Shown in pieces: positions 8,796 to 18,009 of a DNA stretch of 54,389 bases (its first letter is position 1; the number at the start of each line of letters is the position of its first letter). The stretch lies in NCBI GenBank assembly GCA_018710905.1, contig DVIZ01000115.1, positions 1 to 54,389 on the forward strand, given 5' to 3'. This DNA is from Candidatus Scybalomonas excrementigallinarum. GTDB taxonomy: Bacteria > Bacillota > Clostridia > Lachnospirales > Lachnospiraceae. Both the position numbers and the translations under genes were made by a program. A model generated the notes under the pieces. It was not told the origin of the DNA and made no database searches. It worked only from the letters and a program-made list of their open reading frames with translations.

Positions 8796-9986
8796 ATGAT
8801 GCCAGATGATATTACATTTGAAACCATACCAGTAGGAAGACTCGGCGTAATCGCTATGGAAGGCTGTCGAGAAATAGGTAGCAAAGTAGACGCATATCTC
8901 ACACAATGGCGTAAAGAACGTGAAAACAATCATGAAGGAAACTTAGCATTTCGTGAATATTTAAAAGACAGCTATTTAGTTAACGCTGTTTGCCCAAGAT
9001 TTGGTTCTGGAGAAGCAAAAGCAGTTTTAAAAGAATCTGTTCGTGGTTCTGATATTTACATCTTAGTTGACGTATTAAATCACAGCATTGAATACTCATT
9101 AAGTGGATATAAATGTAAAATGTCACCAGATGATCACTTCGCTGATTTAAAGAGAATCATTGGTGCTTGTGGAAATAAACCTCACCAAGTAACTGTTATT
9201 ATGCCTTTCTTATATGAAGGACGTCAGCATAAGAGAAGCAGTCGTGAATCTTTAGACTGTGCTATGATGTTACAGGAATTAGTAAACTATGGTGTTGATA
9301 ACATTATCACTTTCGATGCTCATGACCCTCGCGTTCAGAACGCAATTCCTCAACATGGTTTTGAAAATGTAAAACCTACTTATCAGTTCGTAAAAGCACT
9401 TCTTCGTTCTACAAACGATCTGGAAATCGATAGCGAACATATGATGGTAATCAGCCCTGATGAAGGTGCTATGCAAAGAGCTATCTATCTTGGTAGCGTA
9501 CTTGGCGTTGATGTTGGAACATTCTACAAACGCCGTGATTACACAAAGATTATCGATGGACGTAACCCTATTGTTGCTCATGAATTCTTAGGGGATTCTG
9601 TAGAAGGAAAAGATGTTTTAGTTATCGACGATATGATCTCTTCTGGAGAAAGTATGATTGATGTAGCCAAAGAATTAAAGAGAAGAAAAGCAAAACGTGT
9701 ATTCTGTCTCTCTACATTTGGTTTATTCACAAATGGACTTAAAAACTTCGATAAATGTTATGAAGATGGTATCATTACAAAAGTTATTACAACAGATTTA
9801 ACTTATCAAACACCAGAACTTTTAAACCGTGCTTGGTATGAAAGTGCTGGCATGAGCAAATATATCGCTCATCTTATTGATACATTAAACCACGATAGTT
9901 CTATCTCTGATCTATTAGATCCAACAGAACGTATCAGTAAACGTCTTGAAGAATACCGCTTAACAAAGACAATCGTTGAAAAATAA
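8796..9986 (+). CDS. prs: Ribose-phosphate pyrophosphokinase (PRPP synthetase)
   Basis: Makes PRPP from ribose-5-phosphate and ATP for nucleotide, His and Trp synthesis. Visible landmarks are the catalytic-loop region YEGRQHKRSSRESLDCAMM, the divalent-metal region TFDAHDPRVQNAIP, and the PRPP-binding loop VLVIDDMISSGESM (about 280-293). At 396 residues it is about 80 longer than the classical 315-residue Prs. The extra length is an N-terminal extension and insertions, and it lacks the standard N-terminal flexible-loop wording. It is therefore the long PRPP-synthetase type. A paralogous standard prs may exist elsewhere, so the enzyme's main pathway is not certain. GGAGGAA precedes two consecutive ATGs; either may be used. 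Confidence 0.88.
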   Translation: MMPDDITFETIPVGRLGVIAMEGCREIGSKVDAYLTQWRKERENNHEGNLAFREYLKDSYLVNAVCPRFGSGEAKAVLKESVRGSDIYILVDVLNHSIEYSLSGYKCKMSPDDHFADLKRIIGACGNKPHQVTVIMPFLYEGRQHKRSSRESLDCAMMLQELVNYGVDNIITFDAHDPRVQNAIPQHGFENVKPTYQFVKALLRSTNDLEIDSEHMMVISPDEGAMQRAIYLGSVLGVDVGTFYKRRDYTKIIDGRNPIVAHEFLGDSVEGKDVLVIDDMISSGESMIDVAKELKRRKAKRVFCLSTFGLFTNGLKNFDKCYEDGIITKVITTDLTYQTPELLNRAWYESAGMSKYIAHLIDTLNHDSSISDLLDPTERISKRLEEYRLTKTIVEK

Positions 9987-9996
9987 GAAGAAAAAC

Positions 9997-10033
9997 AAGA
10001 AAAAGGAAGTTCAATTTGAACTTCCTTTTTCTT
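9997..10033. terminator. Bidirectional terminator between prs and the penicillin-binding protein
   Basis: Perfect 18-bp inverted repeat (9997-10014 with 10016-10033), rich in A at the left end and T at the right end. It serves the prs (+) and pbp (-) transcripts. Confidence 0.92.
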
Positions 10034-10063
10034 ATTTTAAATTCTCATAGTTGAAAATCGCTA

Positions 10064-12454
10064 TTATTCTTCTCCCTCATCAACCGCTCCATTATCAGCG
10101 TTTACACCATTATCATTATTTCCATCATCTGGTATCGGTTCTGTATCTGGTTCTTGTTCCGTTGGAGCCTCTGTTGCTGGAGCTTCCGTCGTTGGAGCTT
10201 CCGTCGTCGGAGCTTCTGTCGTTGGAGCCTCTGTTGTTGGCTCTTCTGTCGTCTCTTCCGTTGTCACCTCAGTTGTAACTTCTGTTGTCTCTTCTGTTGT
10301 AACCTCTGTTGTTTCTTCCGTTGTTTCTTCCGTTGTTGCCTCTGTTTCTTCCTCTGTATCATAAGTGCTTACCATATCTTTTGATCCAGTGGATACATAA
10401 GGCTCAAATGTTCTTCTTTCTAATCCCTCATGAATTTGACTCATATATTGTTTCCAAATTCTAGCTGGATAAGAAGATCCCCAAAGATCTGGAATAGAAC
10501 GAGGCTGATCATATCCTACCCAAACAGCAGTTGTATAGTATGGGGTATAACCACAGAACCAACCATCTTTATTATCATTGGTTGTTCCTGTTTTACCAGC
10601 ACTATCCATATTGCTAATTCCACCAATAGAAGCTGCGGTACCACCGCTTTCAAAGACACCTTTTAATACATCGGTCATCATACGAGCGGCATTTCCAGAA
10701 TAGATTAACTTATTTTCCACCTTATCATCAACGATAACGTTTCCTTTTGAGTCTTTAATTGTTACAATACAAGTTGGCTCTCGATAAACACCATCATTTT
10801 CTAGTGTTGCAAATCCAGATGCCATTTCTAAAACACTAGCACCTGTGTTAAAACCACCTAACGCAGTTGACATATTATGGAAATCTTCCTCTGCTAGCTT
10901 AGAAAATTGCATTTCTTTTAAGTAGTTCATACCGACTTCTGGAGTTAACTCTTCATAAATTCTCCATGCTACAACGTTTCTAGAACGGGCAACGGCCTCT
11001 CGAAGTGAAATTCTTCCAGAATAAACATCTCCCGTATTCTTTGGTCCACCTTCAATCGGACTATCATTTACAATAGAATCTGGATTATAGCCTAATTTTT
11101 CAAACGCTGGTGTATAAACAACTAAAGGTTTAATTGTACTACCAGGCTGTCTAAAACTTTGGAACGCACGGTTTAATGTATATCCATTTACATCTTCTTG
11201 TTCACGTCCACCAACAATGGCTACCACTCTTCCTGTTTCATTATCAATGGAAACTGCAGAACTTTGCATTGCATAAATACCATCATCATTTGTCTCTGTG
11301 AACTGAGCAAGTCCGTCATTTACTGCTTGCTGTAATTGTTCTTGTTTTTCCAAATCGATGGACGTATAAATACGGTAACCAGCTGTTTTTAATTGTTTCT
11401 GATGTTGTGCATAAGACTCATTGTATTGCTCTGTATATTTTTCTTTTTCCTCTGAATTTTTAAAGGAATATTTGAATTTAAATCCATCCTCTTTCATCAG
11501 AGCTTTAATTGCACTATCATATACAAAAGTTTCTACATAGTTGTTAATATCTGTCGTCTTATTTTTAATTTTTATCTCTTCATTAATCGCTTCTTGATAC
11601 TGTTCTTCTGTGATCTTACCATCATCACGCATATTTTTTAAAATACGATCACGACGTTTTAATGTGTTCTCCAATTTTTCTCTTGGATTATATAAGTTTG
11701 GACTATTTGGAATCGCACAAAGTGTAGCAATCTGTGACAATGATAGCTTGTTCACATCTTTTCCAAAGTATCCCTTACTAGCTGCTTGAATTCCATAATA
11801 TCCATTCATGAAATAAATATTGTTTAAATAAAATTCCATGATTTGATCTTTGCTATATTTTTTCTCCATGTCAAGCGATAAGAAAATCTCCTCTACTTTA
11901 CGCTCCCATGAATATTTTGTCGTTAAAAACACATTACGACTAAGCTGTTGGGTAATGGTACTTCCACCACCATAAGACTTATTAAAGATAACACCAACTC
12001 CTGCACGCATAATGGCTTTTAAATCAATTCCATTATGTTCATAGAACTTCTTATCCTCAATAGAAATCATTGCATCAATTGCATATTGTGGAATATCTTC
12101 ATACTCTAGATAGTATACTTCTTTTTCATTTTTAATCTTCTTCATGAGCTTGTTATCACTATCATAAACAAGACTTGTCTCAGATGCCTTAAATGTCTCT
12201 GGCGTAGATTCTGCCACAAGCTGTTTTGCATCCTTATACATAGCGACAACCGCTGTTCCATACTTCATGTAAAGTAATCCCATAATCGCTAAAAATGCAA
12301 CAAGAAGAATCCCTAACTGAATACGAATAATTCTTCCAAACAGTGTCTTTTTCTTCTTTTTCTTCGAGTGTTTTTTGGTTTTCGCCTTGGTTCTTGGTTT
12401 TGTCTTTGTCTTCGTCGAACTAGGCGTTGATTTTCTTTTTTTCTGGTCTGCCAT
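10064..12454 (-). CDS. Class A penicillin-binding protein (PBP1A type)
   Basis: Bifunctional peptidoglycan glycosyltransferase/transpeptidase at the cell membrane. The 796-residue protein has a Lys-rich cytoplasmic head (1-40), one membrane anchor (about 41-63), and a glycosyltransferase domain with catalytic Glu133 in EDKKFYEHNGID plus GGSTITQQLSRN (163-174). The transpeptidase domain has S439-TIK, SRN (491-493) and KTGT (621-624). Residues from about 700 to the end are a low-complexity Thr/Glu/Pro tail (TTEE, TTEV and TTEAP units) that may span the wall. It lies 20 nt downstream of the ATPase gene, so it is probably cotranscribed with the yhaO/yhaN-like pair. Confidence 0.95.
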   Translation of the reverse strand: MADQKKRKSTPSSTKTKTKPRTKAKTKKHSKKKKKKTLFGRIIRIQLGILLVAFLAIMGLLYMKYGTAVVAMYKDAKQLVAESTPETFKASETSLVYDSDNKLMKKIKNEKEVYYLEYEDIPQYAIDAMISIEDKKFYEHNGIDLKAIMRAGVGVIFNKSYGGGSTITQQLSRNVFLTTKYSWERKVEEIFLSLDMEKKYSKDQIMEFYLNNIYFMNGYYGIQAASKGYFGKDVNKLSLSQIATLCAIPNSPNLYNPREKLENTLKRRDRILKNMRDDGKITEEQYQEAINEEIKIKNKTTDINNYVETFVYDSAIKALMKEDGFKFKYSFKNSEEKEKYTEQYNESYAQHQKQLKTAGYRIYTSIDLEKQEQLQQAVNDGLAQFTETNDDGIYAMQSSAVSIDNETGRVVAIVGGREQEDVNGYTLNRAFQSFRQPGSTIKPLVVYTPAFEKLGYNPDSIVNDSPIEGGPKNTGDVYSGRISLREAVARSRNVVAWRIYEELTPEVGMNYLKEMQFSKLAEEDFHNMSTALGGFNTGASVLEMASGFATLENDGVYREPTCIVTIKDSKGNVIVDDKVENKLIYSGNAARMMTDVLKGVFESGGTAASIGGISNMDSAGKTGTTNDNKDGWFCGYTPYYTTAVWVGYDQPRSIPDLWGSSYPARIWKQYMSQIHEGLERRTFEPYVSTGSKDMVSTYDTEEETEATTEETTEETTEVTTEETTEVTTEVTTEETTEEPTTEAPTTEAPTTEAPTTEAPATEAPTEQEPDTEPIPDDGNNDNGVNADNGAVDEGEE
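10105..10360 (-). repeat. Thr/Glu-rich repeat region in the penicillin-binding protein gene
   Basis: Short direct repeats encode successive TTEE, TTEV and TTEAP units in the 3' part of the gene. The DNA is built from near-identical 12-15-nt units (the GTTGGAGC and CTTCCGTTGT types on the plus strand). This makes the tail prone to length change by slippage. Confidence 0.85.
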
Positions 12455-12474
12455 TCTTTCACCTCATTGTCTTT

Positions 12475-14274
12475 TTACAGTTCCAAATAGGAAAACTCTG
12501 TTCGCTGATTTATAAGTATATCTCGAATTCGTTTATCACATGTAAATACAAATATTTGTGGATAATCGTATTTCGAGAGAAAATCCAATGTCCTTCCCAG
12601 TCTTTCTTCATCAAAACTGCCAAAACTATCGTCTATTAGAATCGGAAGGGGTTCCCCTTTCATAAAGAGCTTCGCTGCAGCCATTCGAATAGCGAAATAA
12701 ATTTGTTCCACTGTTCCTAAACTTAAAGATTCCATTCCTACGAAACCTCCATCACTCTCCACTAAAATCCCCATCTGCTCATCGATCATAACTCTTTCAT
12801 AACGATGATCGGTAATGGCTGTCATTATGTTTGATACTTCTTCACTAAAAGAATTACCAAATTCATCATAAATTTTGGATGATAATTTTTTTAGAATCGA
12901 AATTGCAAGATCGGCAGAATGATTTTTACCTTCTAATCTCTTCTGCTCTTCTTTTATGTTTTGATACTCTACTTCCAAATGTCGTTTCTTCTCTTCTTTT
13001 TCTAGAAGATAACGCTGTTTCATATGATTCTCAAAAAGCTTCTGATCAATCTCCATTCTCATAGCACTATAATCCACTTGTTGTTCTATGATGGACTCGT
13101 CATTCACTTCTTCTGCCAGCACTTTTTCTTCTATTTCTTTTAACCCTAGATCGATATTGAAAGCAAGTTCCTCATTTTCACTCTCTAATTGTACCATACT
13201 TCCGTTATGACGCAAGTTTTTCCGTTCTTTCTTTTTTTGGTAAATGGTGAAAAAGAACGCAAAACCACCCAAAATCCAAATAATAATCGAAGGAAGATAC
13301 CACTCTTTTAACAATCCAAAAAGTCCAGCAATAAAGCAAATGCCAAATATCCCTGAACTATTTAATCCATTTCCTATCTGCTCTTCTTCTTGTAACTTTG
13401 CCTGTAGACGCAGTTCTTCTTGTTTTCGCTGTTCTTCTAAACGCTTCTTTTCCTCTAAAAACTTTTTATATTGTAATTCCCATTGTTCTTTTTTTGCCTT
13501 TGCCTCTTTTTCATAGAGTTCCATAACACGCTGTTCCACTTTGCGCTCTTGCTCTCTTTGACGGCTTTGTAATGCCTCTTTATAACGAGCCTCTTCTAAG
13601 TCCAATTGCTTGATCTGTTCTTCTAATCTTTTCTCTTCTTCTAAAAGTTCTTTCTTTTGCTCTGGTAACGACTCATATTCCATCAATGTTGTTCGAATCT
13701 GATTGAGCTCCTCTTCCATCTTTTTCGAACTATTTTTTCTCTTCTCTCCTTGTAAATATCGAATAGCTTCTAAAGCATCAAATTTTGCACTTCCTGTCCC
13801 TGCAATTCGATTCGTATACCGATTTAATTCTTCTTTTAAATAAGTCCCTGTCTTTAGATGATTGGGCGTCATAAATAACGTCTCCATATATTGCTCTTTA
13901 TTCATAAAAGAAAGAGTTGTAAACAATTCCTTTTCGATTGGAAGCTCTCTTCCTGTCTCTTTTTCATATAAATGGAGTTCTCTTTTTTCTCTCCGAAAAA
14001 TTCGTTGAAGACGATATTCTTTCCCATTCACTTCAAAATCCATAATGCCACCATACCGCCCTCCATAACGAGGATAATAGCGAGTATAGCTATCGGTCTT
14101 TGCCCCTTTTCCACGGAGCCTCTCAACGTCATAAAGCATGGCAAGCAAAAACTGCTGACAAGTAGTTTTTCCCGCCTCATTGGCTCCATAGACTAAATTA
14201 ATACCTGAATCGAACTCAAAGGCGGTTCTATGAAATTTTCCAAACCCTTCGATTATAATTTTACGAATAATCAT
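12475..14274 (-). CDS. YhaN-like SMC/Rad50-type AAA ATPase, short form with membrane hairpin
   Basis: Predicted ATPase partner of the nuclease gene just upstream. The 599-residue protein has Walker A GANEAGKT (30-37) and a long Glu/Lys/Gln coiled coil (about 180-300 and 345-450). Two hydrophobic segments (about 308-321 and 327-344) interrupt the coil. An ABC-type signature LSLGTVEQ (517-524) and Walker B ILIDDSF (545-551) follow. It is much shorter than Bacillus YhaN (more than 900 residues) but shares the plan. Known of the family: such pairs act on DNA ends. The membrane hairpin suggests this one may work at the membrane. Exact substrate unknown. Confidence 0.8.
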   Translation of the reverse strand: MIIRKIIIEGFGKFHRTAFEFDSGINLVYGANEAGKTTCQQFLLAMLYDVERLRGKGAKTDSYTRYYPRYGGRYGGIMDFEVNGKEYRLQRIFRREKRELHLYEKETGRELPIEKELFTTLSFMNKEQYMETLFMTPNHLKTGTYLKEELNRYTNRIAGTGSAKFDALEAIRYLQGEKRKNSSKKMEEELNQIRTTLMEYESLPEQKKELLEEEKRLEEQIKQLDLEEARYKEALQSRQREQERKVEQRVMELYEKEAKAKKEQWELQYKKFLEEKKRLEEQRKQEELRLQAKLQEEEQIGNGLNSSGIFGICFIAGLFGLLKEWYLPSIIIWILGGFAFFFTIYQKKKERKNLRHNGSMVQLESENEELAFNIDLGLKEIEEKVLAEEVNDESIIEQQVDYSAMRMEIDQKLFENHMKQRYLLEKEEKKRHLEVEYQNIKEEQKRLEGKNHSADLAISILKKLSSKIYDEFGNSFSEEVSNIMTAITDHRYERVMIDEQMGILVESDGGFVGMESLSLGTVEQIYFAIRMAAAKLFMKGEPLPILIDDSFGSFDEERLGRTLDFLSKYDYPQIFVFTCDKRIRDILINQRTEFSYLEL

Positions 14275-14292
14275 AGTGTCTCCTATCTCTCT

Positions 14293-15345
14293 TTATTTCA
14301 CCTTCGTATGAAGCAATGCTTCAATTCCCATTGTCATCGCTTCTTCTTTATAGGGATCCGAAAGAGATCGTATCTCTTCAATAAACATTCCAAGAATATT
14401 TTCCTTATTCTCTTCATAAAGCTCGTTTTCATCATAATCTTTCATCGTCTCATCTAAAATATCAATAATATAATATTTTTTTTCTAACGCCTCAAAAGAA
14501 AATTTCTTAGAAAGGGATGTATATCCTGTCATATGAATCTCATAGAAGTTCTGACGTCCTCGCTCTATCATCTCATCTTCAATACGACCTGTCAAATCAA
14601 ATAACGTCTCATCTTCTTCCACTTCAACCTCAATTACTTCATAACTTCTCTTAGCTGCTGGCACAAAAGTCATTCTTTGTCCTTCTTCTGAAATATCCAC
14701 AAGGTAATATCCATGTTCCCCTTTTTCGGTTCGATCAAGGGGCTCTAACGATCCAGAATATCCCATAAAGTCTTCTACAATCTGCTCTTGTTTATGAATA
14801 TGCCCAAGAGCAATATAATCAAACCCTAGCCACTTTAAATTCTCATAATCAATCGGAATATGAGTTTCATCTCCTCCATGGGCTAATAAAATGTGATATC
14901 CCTCGCCCTTTACTGGCTCTATTCTATCATATAAAGACTCTCTTATTTCTTTTTGATGATAGCTAAATCCCCAAAAGGTAGTATTCAGTGATTCCACATA
15001 ATGAGATTGTAATGTCTTGCTTTTTAGAAAAATAACATTTTCTGCAAACTCAAACCGCTCATAAGAACCATTTTCTTCTACAAAATCATGATTCCCTGCA
15101 ATTAATACAATCGTAATAGGACTTAACTTTTTAAACCTAGCATTTAATTCTTTCAGTTCCTCCATCATAGGAGGGTGATCATAGAGATCTCCCGCAATTA
15201 AAATACAATCTACCTTTTCTTTTTTTGCTTGAATTAGTACTTGGTCAAAAGTATCTTGAATTTCTTGTTTTCGAATAGACCCAATTCCTTCTCGTTCTTC
15301 TGGCATGCGATTCAAATGCACATCTGCCATGTGTATCAACTTCAT
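14293..15345 (-). CDS. YhaO/SbcD-like DNA exonuclease (metallophosphoesterase)
   Basis: Calcineurin-like phosphoesterase of the Mre11/SbcD/YhaO type, predicted nuclease subunit for the adjacent ATPase. The 350-residue protein has the five metal motifs: MADVHLNR (DxH), LIAGDLYDHP (GDxxD), IAGNHDF (GNHD), LLAHGGDE and ALGHIHKQE (GHxH). The start at 15345 is chosen because GGAGGAA lies just upstream. A longer reading from 15384 would start inside a hairpin and has no ribosome site. It lies 18 nt upstream of the ATPase gene. The C-terminal 100 residues are probably the capping domain. Confidence 0.85.
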   Translation of the reverse strand: MKLIHMADVHLNRMPEEREGIGSIRKQEIQDTFDQVLIQAKKEKVDCILIAGDLYDHPPMMEELKELNARFKKLSPITIVLIAGNHDFVEENGSYERFEFAENVIFLKSKTLQSHYVESLNTTFWGFSYHQKEIRESLYDRIEPVKGEGYHILLAHGGDETHIPIDYENLKWLGFDYIALGHIHKQEQIVEDFMGYSGSLEPLDRTEKGEHGYYLVDISEEGQRMTFVPAAKRSYEVIEVEVEEDETLFDLTGRIEDEMIERGRQNFYEIHMTGYTSLSKKFSFEALEKKYYIIDILDETMKDYDENELYEENKENILGMFIEEIRSLSDPYKEEAMTMGIEALLHTKVK

Positions 15346-15370
15346 GCTTATTCCTCCATATAGATAGACC

Positions 15371-15396
15371 GAAGGGCTGATCACTATCAGCCCTTC
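15371..15396 (-). terminator. Hairpin between the C39-like gene and the nuclease gene
   Basis: 11-bp perfect arms (15371-15381 with 15386-15396) and a short loop. On the minus strand the downstream T content is modest (GGTCTATCT), so it may be a weak terminator for the upstream operon or a leader hairpin of the nuclease gene. Confidence 0.45.
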
Positions 15397-15438
15397 TTCT
15401 TTTTCTTTATTTACATAAAAACAACCATTCCACTAACA

Positions 15439-15478
15439 AACGATGCGAAAATCGTAAAACGTGCTTTTCATCGTTTAT
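15439..15478 (-). repeat. Dispersed palindrome, copy 3
   Basis: Near-palindrome with AAACGATG at one end and TTTTCATCGTTT at the other. On the minus strand it starts ACGATGAAAAGCACG, closely matching the copy at 39259. It overlaps the stop codon of the C39-like gene by a few bases. Confidence 0.6.
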
Positions 15479-18009
15479 TGCTTGATATAACTATAGAAAA
15501 TCTTATCCGCAAGTATTTCTTCCACTTGGCTTCTTGATTCTTTTATTACCATTCCCTTCACTGGATCCGTATAACGAATATCCGTGCTATTATAACTTGT
15601 AATTAAAATATAATAGTCTTCTTTTACTCTTGCTACAACAGGCGCTCCTTTTCCTACATAATAAAGCGCTTGGCTTAACGTAGCTCCTGACAAGTTCACA
15701 CTTCTCTTACCGAGATACTGATTTAACATCGTATCCATAGACGCATCGGCAAGAACTAAATCCGTATAGCTTGCCTGAATGTTTTCATACTGAAGAATCA
15801 TTGCCATACAAGCATTTTTAGAATCTTTTACATCTCTTGCTACAATCGTATCCACTTCTGGTGCAAATCCAGCATATAATGGTGTCTCTCCTGATTGCCA
15901 TATATACTGTTGTCCGCTTCCTAACACATCTCCGCCTTTTTCAGCAGCCATTTGGATCGCATCTCCAGCTTTTGAATATCCGTTTAACAGCTGTCCATTG
16001 AGCGATACATAATATTTGCTCACAGCCGATTTTCTTGATGCAATTGTCACGGTTCTATAATCATCAAAGATCACTTCTCTTGTTGTCATGATTTGTGGTG
16101 GCGTTGTAATATAAATATGATTTGGGAAAACTAAATAAAGTTGATTATAACGATCGGCACTATAGGATAAAGAAAATAAAAGTCCGCTGTCTTCTGCTTC
16201 TTCTTTTCGGATCATAATATCAGAATCCGTTTCCACATAATCATTTCCAGATTTTTTCACTCGTGTAAGCTCTAATGCCTGTCCATCTATTTCGGCTTGG
16301 CTCACATAAATACCATCTTTTTTATATGTGGTGCTTTGCTTCATCTTAGAATCGCACATTTTAATCACATACATTGGGAAAATGGCTTCATCATTATCCT
16401 TATCTTTTATATCACTATATTTTGCAATTCCATAGAGAAGATTATTTCCAACAAATCCAATATTTTGCAATCGTTCTCCTTTTTTTGCTTGAATTGCAGA
16501 ACGTTTTCCTGTATCTAAGTTCCAAACAACAATTTTTGTATTTTTCACAGGTTTTATATTATCTTGAATTGCCAAAAGAGTGCCATCTTTACTAGAAACT
16601 GCGCTTGTTGTTGTTACATTTTTAGCGATAACCGTTTCTTCTTTTGTGTTGCAATCAATCCTATGAATTTGACCGTCCATTAAGAAGAAAAATTGCTGTT
16701 TCTCATTATAATAAAGTACCTGTTCCACTTCATCTTTTAAAGAGCTATAAGTGGATTTTGATGGCACATATAAAAGCTCTTCAATGGTTGTTTCATTGGG
16801 ATCAAATTCATATAGTGCAATTCCACAAGTTCCCTCATGGCGTCCACGGTTCATATAGCCATAAACTGCAAAATAAATCGTTCCATCTTCTTCCATACGA
16901 ATGATTTTTATATTATGTTGATTATAATCATTTCTAGCTTCGATTGCATTGTCTTGTCGGAAACTAAATACCTTTGTCATACTCACGGATTTATAGTCAT
17001 AATACCAAAGCTGACGTTCTCTCACCACTGCCATTTTCTTTAAATCAGAACTTGTGGCTAGTTGGATATCCTGATTTGAGGCAATTCCTAATTTAAACGC
17101 ATTTTTTGCACTATCGATTAATTTTGGATTTAAGTATTCTTCTTGATGGCGTTCAAAATCAAGTAAATACATACGCTCTTCCCCATACTTAATCCGATAA
17201 TATTCTGTTACATAAAAATATTCTTTTTGCTTTTTACTATTTTCTGCTGAAAGTACATAATAGGTCTCAAGGGAAATCGTATCATCTCCTAACTCCTGAA
17301 TACTAATTTGCATCTTTCCCTCTTGTTTTGGTTTCAAGTTAGCAAATGTCAAACTTTCCATACTTGAATGAATATTAACAGAAGTCAGTGAGTTATTGGA
17401 CACATCTTCTCTTGGCTCCATATAAACTTTAAGCTCTTCATTTGCTTTCTCGGTCTCAAAAGTTGTGTCATGGAAATAGTTCACAAAATCCAAATACTCT
17501 TTTAAGTGAAATTCTTCTTGATAGCGCACTCTTGTATAATAATTCGTGGCAACACCACCATCTGGTTTTAAAGTTAACTTTAATGTATAGTCCTTTTTCT
17601 CTGTCAATACTTTCTTCCAATTGATCTTAGCGATAACACCACCAGATGCTTTTGTAAGTTTTTTAATCGTTCCTTTTTCAATCACTTCATTTCCACTCAC
17701 ATTTAAAAGTTCATACTGAAGAGAAGTGATGGTATTATCGTACTCTTTGATATAAACAGATAACTGTTTATTATTCTCCACAGGCGTCAATGTATCTTTT
17801 AACATACTCTCATCCATTTCGCCTGTATACCCATGCATCTCATTAATATATTGATCTTCACTTTGGATATAGAGAACTGGCAATGTGGCTTGATTCATTT
17901 CCGCTGACATCTCTGTCTTTCCTGCAGTTGATAGATGATTAAAATAAAATAGTCCTCCTAAAAAAGCGATTAAAAAAACAATCACTCTAGCGATTACTTG
18001 TTTTATCAT
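15475..18009 (-). CDS. Membrane-anchored protein with a degenerate C39-like domain
   Basis: I do not recognise a named gene. The 844-residue protein has an N-terminal membrane anchor (about 8-20, ARVIVFLIAFLGGLFYF), a long extracellular beta-rich region (about 40-700) with possible propeller-like repeats, and a C-terminal segment (about 725-844) that resembles peptidase C39. It is probably inactive: where C39 enzymes have DCGPAC it reads DSKNAC (Ser730 for the catalytic Cys), and the usual His before the YDP region reads Tyr (DYYILITSYN...YTDP). The start at 18009 overlaps the methyltransferase stop as ATGA. Function unknown; it may be a wall-associated binding or sensory protein. Confidence 0.7.
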   Translation of the reverse strand: MIKQVIARVIVFLIAFLGGLFYFNHLSTAGKTEMSAEMNQATLPVLYIQSEDQYINEMHGYTGEMDESMLKDTLTPVENNKQLSVYIKEYDNTITSLQYELLNVSGNEVIEKGTIKKLTKASGGVIAKINWKKVLTEKKDYTLKLTLKPDGGVATNYYTRVRYQEEFHLKEYLDFVNYFHDTTFETEKANEELKVYMEPREDVSNNSLTSVNIHSSMESLTFANLKPKQEGKMQISIQELGDDTISLETYYVLSAENSKKQKEYFYVTEYYRIKYGEERMYLLDFERHQEEYLNPKLIDSAKNAFKLGIASNQDIQLATSSDLKKMAVVRERQLWYYDYKSVSMTKVFSFRQDNAIEARNDYNQHNIKIIRMEEDGTIYFAVYGYMNRGRHEGTCGIALYEFDPNETTIEELLYVPSKSTYSSLKDEVEQVLYYNEKQQFFFLMDGQIHRIDCNTKEETVIAKNVTTTSAVSSKDGTLLAIQDNIKPVKNTKIVVWNLDTGKRSAIQAKKGERLQNIGFVGNNLLYGIAKYSDIKDKDNDEAIFPMYVIKMCDSKMKQSTTYKKDGIYVSQAEIDGQALELTRVKKSGNDYVETDSDIMIRKEEAEDSGLLFSLSYSADRYNQLYLVFPNHIYITTPPQIMTTREVIFDDYRTVTIASRKSAVSKYYVSLNGQLLNGYSKAGDAIQMAAEKGGDVLGSGQQYIWQSGETPLYAGFAPEVDTIVARDVKDSKNACMAMILQYENIQASYTDLVLADASMDTMLNQYLGKRSVNLSGATLSQALYYVGKGAPVVARVKEDYYILITSYNSTDIRYTDPVKGMVIKESRSQVEEILADKIFYSYIKQ

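Noticed and set aside
10051..10384. Plus-strand open frames with Leu/Trp/Arg/Cys-rich products opposite the PBP tail
   Set aside because: They are the reverse reading of the Thr/Glu repeat DNA; low-complexity, no ribosome site.
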